A stretch of 64,000 nucleotides of DNA, taken from positions 94,807 through 158,806 of the forward strand of contig JAHQIW010004628.1 of NCBI GenBank assembly GCA_019055375.1, read 5' to 3'. The translations under genes were made by a program, and so were the position numbers. This document shows positions 46,696 to 57,800 of the stretch, piece by piece. Numbering within the stretch: position 1 is the stretch's first letter; the number at the start of each line of letters is the position of its first letter. Below the pieces are notes generated by a model. The model did not search any database, was not told where the DNA came from, and saw only the letters and a list, made by a program, of their open reading frames with translations. The stretch is from Parelaphostrongylus tenuis (taxonomy: Eukaryota > Nematoda > Chromadorea > Rhabditida > Metastrongylidae).

Positions 46696-48275
46696 CTAAG
46701 CAATATCAATAAATCCGCTATAAATCTAAAACAAGGCACTCCGGAAGCAAGAAGTTATCTTTATCTCGTTAGTAAAGCGTACTACGAAGGTCTTTCACAA
46801 ATTGAACTTAGTTTCAGTATCGGTAACTCTCAAATTATTGTATGACTACAAAAACATAGACTAAGATGAAGGAAACAATTATAATGCAGCAGCTGAGAAG
46901 AATGTTCCTTCTTGTAGGGATATAGTTTTCTCGTTGAAAAACAGAAAAATTTGCGACACATGAGCGTTCATTCTTACTAAATAATTTTTATGGAAGTCTA
47001 TTTGCAAAGTTTTTTCGGCTTTTACGTCATCCGTAGGCGTCGGTTGAGTTTCTTTCCTACTTCTGCTTTTGATCTCGGCCTGACATCATATCCGATCAAC
47101 AAGAAAGCCCGCAGATCCAACCATTCCATTGTAAACGACATCTTGAAAACTTGTTAACGCCCTCACAAGGTTACGTTAGGAGACCAAGGAATATCATATG
47201 CACTAGCAGCAATATAGCATTTTGAATTTGTGCTGGGGTCCTCACAATTAGTGAAGACGGACCATCTAAGTATCTAGGTAAGTAGGTACTTGCGAAATTT
47301 CATCATTTCATGATGATAATGTCTCCTTGAAACTTCAGTCCCACCAAATACGATTCCCTATGGTTCATTGCAGCGAGGTGACTGTTGCGCATATATGTCC
47401 CCAGCGTTGTCGACCGGGTGAACTCGGAAATTTTTGAATGACAGGCGCTCTCCGTGATTTGTGAATTGTGGTTTTTTTTTAGGCACTACCCGTTTTCCAG
47501 AAAATGAGAAGTAATAGAAATTTCTCAACTCTGATTTTATGGTACATTGCTTCCTGATAACGATTATATTTTCTGTCTGCGAATGGAAAAATCTTACGCA
47601 AAGGAATGCAATAATTTAGTCCCATTTAGATCTCTTACGCAGGGCCACTACTTGATTATCGATGTGGTTAATCTCATCAGAATGCTTCTTCTTTGTAAGA
47701 AACTGTTAATTCTCAAGCGGTAACTTCATGAAATTAAAATGCCGACTTTCTTTGAGCATCGACATTGATAATGGCAGTAATGGCTATCGAATTACAACGA
47801 CAAGTGATACCACCCTTGTGTCAGATCAGCAATGTTCTTGAGTTCTCCATATAGCGATAGGAAGGATTCTAAAACTATAATTTCAAATCTATTAGTTTAC
47901 ACGAGCGGCTCCCAATACTTGTGACATTCTGGCTGTCTCCTGATAATCACAGCTTGTTTGAGTATTCAGTCTAAATCGCGAACGCCGTTGGATAGTGATT
48001 AGGCAGATTCGCAATATCGGTTTTTTAGTCTTCTGGAAAAGAATCCGTGACACTGTTCAATCTCTGGTTACCAATGTGAAATTCATCGCGACAGCTGTTT
48101 AATGTACAGATGATTGTCATGTGAAAAATATGGTTCTATCTAGAGTTTGGCAATTTTGAAATAAAACACCTTTATCTCTTTCATTAAAAAAAGTGTCCAG
48201 CTACAGGGTTCCGAAACTATCAATGCCACTATTAGATCAGTATCGTTCCATGTAATAATCTTTTTATCAGGGGCT

Positions 48276-48360
48276 AAGGGGTGCCTATAGTCCAGTGGTT
48301 ACAAGTGTTGTGCAATGCAATGATGATGAGATCGATCGCTGGTTCGAGCTCGCATTCCTG
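48276..48360 (+). repeat. tRNA-like SINE head
   Basis: GTGCCTATAGTCCAGTGGTTAC (box A-like) and CTGGTTCGAGCTCGC (box B). Paralogue of 18592-18680. Confidence 0.5.
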
Positions 48361-48891
48361 GCTCATCAGACCTTCCTTTTTCTCCAAGTTCGGCAAATTG
48401 GCATCAAACTTGTCTATAGGCATACTTATTTTATACATGGACATACGTCATCGCAAGTGGTTGAATGACACGGATACGCGTTCAGGCACTCTATGATGCT
48501 TTGAAGTGAAGTCGACCTTTGAGGGTTGGCTAACGTTGAACGCTTTTTGCCTAATGTACTAATTCAAATTGCAGAGATATAGCGAGTACTAGTACAAAGG
48601 AATTGTTATTTGTGACGAAACTAATATTGACAAGGATATTATCTCTCAAAACTCCTTTATGATGTACCCTCCACCTTTTTTGGGTAAACCAGAAAGCGAC
48701 CAATGTTTCGTCTTGTCGCCTAACCGACAGTTGGTGGCGTGCCCATTGACCTTTCTGACCTGTACCTCTGTGACGAGGTACATTTGAGATTGCTAAGTAG
48801 TCTAGATGGATCCCATATGACTTTCTTCATCAACGAAAGGGTCCAATGGCTTCTTATTACTTTGAACTCGAACATTTCAGACTCAGAGTTA

Positions 48892-51800
48892 CTAAATAGT
48901 AACGCGTGCCTTACTAAAAGTTGAAAATAGATTATAAGTAGATAACTCGTTTGAGATTGTGTGCACAACATTTTTACTCAAGAATTTATGTAGAACAAGA
49001 TTATCCACGAATATGAACAGATATAACATTATAGTAGAATCATTAACGGATACAATAAGTTTTCCTTTAGCACCTTTGCTATCCATGATATCGGTGTGAG
49101 CTGAACTCAGAGACTCTAGTGGATATGTGCGGGCAATCACGGGCCGAAATTTCGAAGTGCAAAAGAATCTTGAAATATGTGAGGATGCTGCAAGCCAATC
49201 AGATGTTATCGAATTCATCAACATCACACCTAAAACATATTCGAAGGTCAGTGGAGGATAAATTTATTTTTGCAAAAGAGACGACTAAGTGTTGATGCCG
49301 ATTTTACTAGCATAAGGATAAAGTTCCATATAACACCCGCGAAAAATTCGAATTTAATGCTTGTTTCAGTCCAAAATTGAATTTATTTGTTTCATTTTCA
49401 TGTATCGATTATTGCAAATCCATGGGGATACCCCTAGAAATCATTCCACAAGAAACTCCCACGGCAACGTTAGCTATAGCATTGAAGTAAATGCACCCGA
49501 CATTTTGTCGAAAGCGCGCGCTGCTTCAGCAAAACAAGCCATAACTCACATCGCAAAGAAGACTAGCGAAAAGTTTGATGAACTGAAGAAGTCAAGGTCT
49601 TGCTGCACTCAGCCTACAGTCCAAATGCTGCACCGTCCCATTATGGTCCAATTTCCGCTCGTTGGAACACTTCCTGCCTGGACGTCGATTCGAGACATTT
49701 GATCAAGTTTAGGAGGTTCGTTAGAAGTTTTTTGATTCAATGCCCAAGGTAAAGCAGTTTCGAGCATATCCGAAAGCTTGCAGATCATTGGCAGAAGATC
49801 GTGGATTATGATGGTCTTCATATGAAGAGTAATTATCGTTGTTCTTGATTGAATTTGTAGAAAATTTGAATTTTCAGCGGGTTTTGAAGAACTTTTTCCT
49901 AACCTAATAGTATAACAAAACTTCACGCAATAAGATTACGTTCTTACTGACAACGCACACTTCTGTCAAATAGATACGAAAATATATACCGAAAACAGAG
50001 GCTTCTTTCATCATCAACGCTCTCGGATTTATAGTCACTTCACCACGATTTCCAACGATAGCTACCTGGCCTTTAGGAGCCAAAAGTTCGAAATCGTTGG
50101 CTAAATTTGTGTGAGCAGACATTTCCACAATCAAATCGAAGCCTAAATGTATTATCTAATTAAAATAAACAGCATTCTCTGGATATACAGTCGTGACTCC
50201 CTAAATCAATTTCACTCACCATCAGGATATTTCCTCTTGAGCTCATCAATATATCCACTAGTTCTATGATTGAAAACCTCGTTAGCACCATTTTGGCGGA
50301 CGATTTCGAGACTTTCTTCGGTACCTGCTGTTCCAACAACAGTAACCCCTTCTTCGGCAGCCATCTGTACAGCCGCAAGGCCTACACCACCAGATGCGCC
50401 ATGCACAAGAAGACGTTGACCCTTCTATAAAGTATACAAACCTTCATCAACATTTCAAAGAATATTACCACTATAAACGAAAGTCACCAAAATTCAATAA
50501 GGAGAGTGTTCTTGCCTCATGTAGTTTTGATTATTTGAAAGGGGGATGAAAAACGTCTTATCAACGGATTTTTCTACTTATAATAGAAGACCGTGCACCA
50601 TGTCTATTAATCATACGAATATTTGCACTGTAAAGTGAAGGTATAAAGCAAGAGCAAGTGTACCATCACCTCCAGTGAAGTCTGCTTCCGAATTGTTGGT
50701 ACGAGTATAAAATCATATTAGTTTGAGGCAGAACGAAACTCGGAAAAGGATCTGTGCGAGCGATTTCTAACTATGCTACGCTAAAAAATTTACTTATACA
50801 TCATATAAGCTAAATTATCCTGATAATTAGAACTTCAAGAAATCAAAACTCAACCTGGATTTTCCCGAGCAAGAATACTGCCCTAAAGGCCGTCATATAA
50901 GGTATTCCAAGACAAGCTCCCTCTTGAAAGGATAATCCTAAGCCAACATACTAGTTAAAAAAGTGAAAATTTAGGATTCTGCAGTGCCAGTGCATTTATG
51001 TGAGTTATTCGTTTTAGAAGAAAAAACTCAAATATTGAAAAAACTCCAAATAACGGTGAGAAGAGTCATTTAAAAATAATACGCTGCTCCATAAGATTTG
51101 GCACTAGAGCAATAAACAACATTTTTATCAACTAGAAGTGGTCAAAATTGCATGATTTTGGTATTGTTCAATTGTGTATTTCTTACAAACATTTTGGCAT
51201 ACAATCTACGTATACTTGCTTTGAGATGAAGCAGTGTGGGGAAACAAATTCGCTTGTTACTCATGCACGAATGGCGCGAGGGGAAAATGCTAGTGAAGCG
51301 GTGCGCGAGATCAGTGGAGCTTCCTATGGACGACCGAGCACGACTGGTCCTCCAAAATGTTCTTCGCAGCTTCGAACTTCGAGAACCATTCCTGATCACC
51401 CTTTCTGCAGCCGTATCATCGCTCCAAGCTCCATTAATCTTGCGCGCTCGTTTAAAAGCACTTTCTTTAAGCGCTATTCGTGCATGAGTAGCAAACCAAT
51501 TTGTTCCCAAGACAGCTCCACCTCAAAGAGGGTAAAGGTAAGTTGTATACCAAAATGTTCGCAAGAAATACGCAATCGAACGATCCCAAGATCGGGAATT
51601 TTAATTCTTTCTCGCTGATTGATTTGGTGTTTAATGCTCTAGTGTCAAAACTTATGGAACGACCTAATAGCATGAAATATCAACAAGAACTCGCCAGATG
51701 GAAGAAGAAACACATTTTCTGCTAAGCAGAACTCAGCAGCGCTTCCAGTTACGGAAGCCGCAAAATAAACACGGTCACCCACTTTCACGTGACTTACGTC

Positions 51801-54800
51801 TTCTCCAGTCTGTAAGTACTTAGTTTTTACAGTGCTATGAATACGAATCATCACTGAATAATCTCCACTGAACATCTTCCACATTCCTTTGTCTTTTTAG
51901 AGTTACGTTGCAAAATTTCTTACAAAGAAAAAATACTGGAATATTTTTTAGAGTGTCGCTTCGATTGGGAACAATTTTCTAATACACAGTTTAACTGCAG
52001 TGCTTATCAAATTATAATATTTCAAACATAATAATTAATTTCAATACCGAACTCTATGTCCTAACGTCTCCTGATTTCTCACGATTATCAACAATAACAG
52101 ATAACAGAGCTTACTATTTCGTGATAAACCTAATGATGTGGAGTGGTGTGCAAAAACGGTTGCGTCAGCCGCAAAACATTTTTTGCACACCACTCTATAT
52201 CACTGAGTTTATTGAGAACATCATAACACCGCAATAGGCAATCAAATAGAATGATTTCCGATTGATTATTTCGTGATATCTTGCAAAGTGACAAAGTTGC
52301 ATATGTGATCCAACCATTCGGCCCTACCGATTACAGTGAAATCAGCATTAACTTAGTAATCACAAATCAGTTCTAACGCGGTAGACTGAATTATGAAAAC
52401 CGTTGAGCCAAATTTAAGCTCTCAAACTGGAAAAAGCGTGTGTAAAAAGACTTGTAAAGTTTTGAAGAACGGCTCCGAATGGGCACAATTACCGTACTCA
52501 AAAGCAACAACGCGAGTGGAGCGAAACGTGTCCAATTCCAACTCAAAAATTGTGATTGACTTTTCACCAAACTAATCGGGTCATCATCTTTGACACTTCC
52601 AGCTACCTTGACATTTTTCTTCGACTCAAAATTACCAAAGAACAACTAGCCGAAACAACAATTCCTGCACCATCTCGCCCAGGAGTATACGGTAGAGTGG
52701 GAAGTGCTGGATATTGACCATTACGAATGTAAGTATCAACAGGATTTACACCAGCAGCACCAACGCGAATCAAAACCTGGAAAAAAAATTTTGTAGCAAA
52801 ACACAAAACATATGTAAGAGGGAAAATACACGCTGTATATTCTAAAAAAATTTCCAACCTTTGTTATAACTGTCCTAAAAAAAATCATATATTCACGTAA
52901 CTACGCATACGGTGCGGGTAGCGCAGCAATCATTATGCCAACCATCATGAACACGATAATGTACGGACTAAATTTCAAGTTCACCAAGCTTCCCATATCT
53001 CTGGCATCTCAATAACCGCATCAGACTTTTCTGGTTACAGTTCACTTTCCAACACCCAAGTGGGAACGATGTAGCCCGATATGTGAAGACCCCACGAAAT
53101 GGACTTTATTACCATTCGAAGACTTTCGTGAAGAGAACGACAATTCTCAAGCAGCAGTCGAACCCACACGTACAAAAATGGATAAGGGATGCGATGAAAC
53201 AAATCGAATGCATGTGCTAAGATTTGAACAGTGGATGTGAATAAGAGTGGCATGAAATAAATGCCGTGAAGATTATCAATGCGTTTAACACATCCTCGCA
53301 TGGCCAATTTGAATGATCAGCATGTTTCTTACTAAACACAGTTGCTAACGTGGGCTTGGATACCCGCGTACAGATCAACGCTTCTCGTTTGTCACAAATT
53401 GTTATAAGTCCACAACAGTAACGAAAGGCTACATCGCGAACATGAGCACGTTTTCACGTTCAATTATGAAAGTTTCGTCCAAAAGTCGGGTCACAGAATT
53501 CCTCACATTGCAGAGACTGTACCTAGGGACTGAGCTACTGAAAGTCATCGAGGACGAAATGGGCGCATGTCTAGCACTTAGACCTCACAAACAGCTCAAA
53601 ACTTGCTATATCATTATCAGACTATTATTGTTCTCGAGCGAGTTTTATAATAACCTAATAAAAAAGCCGTCGAACGAAAAGAATTGATTCATTTTACAGA
53701 TACAAGCCCGACTTCTGGTCTTTGCAATCCAGGGGATTCAATCATTTGATTTGCGGTGATTTACTGCTCGGCGTCGATTTCTTCATAAAGAAGTATAGCC
53801 TGAAAGGATCGGCCGGATAAAAGGACTGTGCTATTAAAAAGCCCTAGAGGACGAAACAGGCGCCTCTCTAACACCTGTACCTCACAAATGGCTCGAAACA
53901 TGTCATATTATTATCAGATTTCCTCTCATGTGTCGCACATACCGCTTGCGAACGTTTTTATAGTGCATGTGCAGTTGAGCTGTTACTGCACTGTGTATGC
54001 ATATCAGATCAATGCCCTTAGCCCTTTCAGGACCATAGCTGATATCGCCGCGAGCAGTCGCATTCGCAGTGGGCGCTCTATTTTTCGTACTTAACTTGGA
54101 TCCCTGTCCGTTTTCATAAATATTTATAGGTCTCCTGCGATAACTCGACTTTTCACGATTTTCTCTACACGACCGTGTGCTTTTGATGCAGATATAGCTG
54201 TTATGGTGAACCTTTCTTCGCTACACGATCATAGTGTTGTCAGCATTCTGTCAATCGTGATAAGTTGTACGAAGAATATTGAAATACAAATTTATTATAC
54301 CTTTATTTCGAATGTTTTATCAAGAGCACACTCAAATTTCTATAGATCTCTTCATTATTATTTGAACCAACATATCATGTGGTCTGGTGAACGGACTCTT
54401 GTACAGCCCGAGACACGTGTTTCGTCCTAAAAGTCTCGTCACTCGGGCAGAACCCGTGGTCTTCAATCTTTTTTAGCCAATACTCTGTTGGTGCTCCAGT
54501 CCCTACACTATGAGGTACCGAAGACGAACTTTTACACTGTAAGTCAAGTGAAAATATCACCAAGCTCGCAGTTTCGTACACTCGATTGCTCACAGGCTGG
54601 CATCGTCATTAAATTATACCTTCATTTCAAGTGTTTTATTGAGACCACGCTCAAATTTCAATAGATCTCTTCATTTTTATCTGTGCCACCATGTCATGTG
54701 GTCTGGTAATGGGCTCTTGCGCAGCCCTATATACGTGGTCTTAAAAATTTATATATTAAGATATGGTCGTAATAAAACACTCGAAGTAAAAGTATAACAT

Positions 54801-57800
54801 GTCAAAAATACCAGCCAAAGAGCAATCGAGTGTACAACAATGTAAGTTCGGCGATATTTTCACTTGACTTACAGTGTAAAACGTTCGTTTTCGATATCTC
54901 TTATTGTGGGGACTGGAGCACCCACAGAGGATTGGCTAAAAAAGATTGAAAGACGACGGGTTCTGCCCGTTTGACGGGAGTGTAGGTCGAAACACGTGTA
55001 TCGGCTGTACAAGAGCCCATTTACAGACCACATGACATGTTGGCTCAAGTAATAATGAAGAGATCTATTACAAATTTATTAGTTCTGTCTATATTTTATT
55101 ACATACAACACTCAAAAATTTTCCATAGTTACTGAAAATCAGAAAACAATGAATGGATCGTCAAAGATGATGTTTCACTGTACATGCGATGCAGGTCATC
55201 GATAACGAAACGTGAAAATCCTTATGGGACTAAGGTCTTTTGGTGGAAAAACATTTTTCCTCAGGCTTTTAGTAATCATTCGATAGCTTAAATCTGTTGA
55301 TCACGATGCTTTATTTAGCATTTGAAAAACGTTTCTTAATGAGCTGTAACAGCTACAATAAAATTATGTTCGATACTCGGCTTTTTTGTTCGCTCGGTTA
55401 GGGTCTGTGGATAGCTTTTCATTCAGAGTTCAGTAGCCAATTGATAGCATATATGGATACATGATGATTCTAAAGAAAACTTTTCTTTCGCAAAGCTTGT
55501 TATAGAATGTTGTGACAGTAAGGAGAAAATGTCGTTTAGCCCTCAGATATTTTCTCACATACAGATGTATGTGCGTGAAAAGCGTATGGACGTGTCGAGG
55601 CCATTGTGTTGTATCAGATCATCAACAAATCTATAAACTTGTTCTGAAACAAAGGAAAAATTTCTGAATATATAACAAGAATCGTGCCCTTCGAATGAGG
55701 ACTGCGTACAACGATTTCGACTGCCGCCCCGTAGGAACGCGACTTTCGTTATTTATTTAGAAAATTTTTTCCTTTGCAGGAAAATTCTTGAGTTCGACGT
55801 AATCGTAAACAGACTTTGTTTTATCGTTCTATAGATATTGGCTTCTCATTTCCATTCTACATAGGAAATGAACACTCTCTGACTTTCAAGCTAGAGGCTA
55901 ACTATTTTGAGTGGAAAACATAACAGTTTTTCGCTCTTACAGCGCTCTGAAACGATCTTGCGAAATTTCAACTAAGACTCAAAATGTCGACATTTTTCTA
56001 TTAATGATCATTTGAATATCATTGGATACTATGAGAAGCCACGCAAAGACGCTGGCCTTGCAAATAATAAACGTAAATGTAATTTTTTTTCGCAGTTGCT
56101 ATATAGTATTAAAAAGATCTATGTAGAAGCCAACCTTGGTATTGACAGTTCCACTTCTTGATCTATCAAAAAATTATTGAAACCTACCAAAACACTTTGT
56201 ATGGCAAAAAGCCAAACAAACAAGAGTTCAAATCACACTATAGAATCCGGAGGCAGATCATAATTTTTCTTCGTTACTACAATGCACCAAAAGCCCTTTC
56301 AGAAGAAAAAGGAATTCAAGTCGTCATTTCTTAGCTATCGAATGACTACTAAAATTCGCAATGAAAACCTGTACCCTATGAGAAGACTACGAAAAGCCAG
56401 TGTACCACTTTTGGTACATTTGCTCCCAAAAAGATAGCACGAATCTTCTCTTCTTCGTCGTTACTACAATGCTTGAAACGTTTTTTTTTCCTTCAATTTA
56501 AGTATTTAAAATTCCTCAAGCTATTGCACGACTACATAAACTTTGATGAGTAAGCTAAGCAAACAAGACTGCAAAATACTATAAACTCCGAAAAAAAACC
56601 AATTTTCTCTTCGTTGCTACAGCTCACCTAAAAAGCGTCTCCAAAACACCGTAGAAACATATCATTGTTTGACAGAAAAAAAAGGTCTTTAACACAAAAA
56701 GCGGGCGTCTGACAACATCAAATCATAATGTATGAACTGATTCAGTTGAGCGCAAATGATTAGACGAGTAAAATCTTCCTACAAGTGATATTTAGACGTA
56801 ACTATGCGTCATAAATTCATAATTTTCATTGCAAATTTTGGCCAACTTTGATAGGATAACGAACGACTTCTACTCATCTCAAACCCAGGCTGAGATGACT
56901 TTAGAACACCTCCGAAGCGTCGCTGCTTAATGTCGGATTTTGCAAGGGACGAGAACGCGCTCTCCATGTCCCAACTGGGCCCGTTGGCTCTCTTAGGACC
57001 GCTTTTATGTACATCACTGCTGCCTTTCCGGCACATTTACCGGAAGGGTGATACAAACATACGAATGGAATTCTCCTGTGCTGTCGTTCGCTGCGTATGC
57101 GAACGCTGCTCGGACACTTTCTGCCCGTCCTCTCGGCTTGGAATGCTCGGCACTAACTGCATAGGAGTCGTCGCGTCGTATCACACGCGAGTTTGTTATT
57201 CTGCTCTATCATAGGTGTGAGCGCATAGTCAACCTTTTCAAATTGGCAGCTGATCGATCGCACGAACTTGATTTTCGACATTCAAATATGTTACTTTGAT
57301 TACTCTCATGGTCATGTGCTTCCATGCACATAGTACTCTTATGCGTAAAGAAAATCCGAGTACGAACTTGATCTTCTTTTCACTCTTACAGCGTTCTTCA
57401 AATTTTTTGGAAAACCAGTTCATTATCAGAATTTTCGAGATTCGAGCTATCGAAAGACTGCCAAAAATCCAGCGAAAAAGGATCCACAGATTCCAGCAAG
57501 TAAACAAAGCAAAACGGTTAACATGATAGTACTTTCGCTGTCATTACGCAGTAAGAAATTTCTGAGAACTCAAGTAATTTATTAAATTCGCTGAACTGCT
57601 TTTGAACAGTTGCTAAAAGCCTTGGAAAAAGCTTTTCCAGCGAAAAAGGCCTCTCCAAAGTTGCGCATTTTCTGGATTCATGCCGTCCTGAAAGGGTTAA
57701 ACACAAACATACACTTGGATGTGTATGCATTGGTTCAGTGCAAAGTAATGACGCTCTCACTCCACGAGTTTAAATCGGGCTTTTAAATAGAAGAGACGTC

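Larger units (their letters stand above)
45190..57420 (+). repeat. segmental duplication A, copy 2
   Basis: Partner of 16950-25960. Longer than copy 1 because it keeps the segment deleted there (51.81-52.87 kb) and has gained the tRNA-type element at 46290-46695 and the ribozyme element at 54298-55069. It carries the copy of the quinone oxidoreductase gene that still looks functional. Confidence 0.85.

Noticed and set aside
51142..51618. Overlapping ORFs of 122 and 156 codons on opposite strands
   Set aside because: They mirror each other because the region is a palindromic foldback element.
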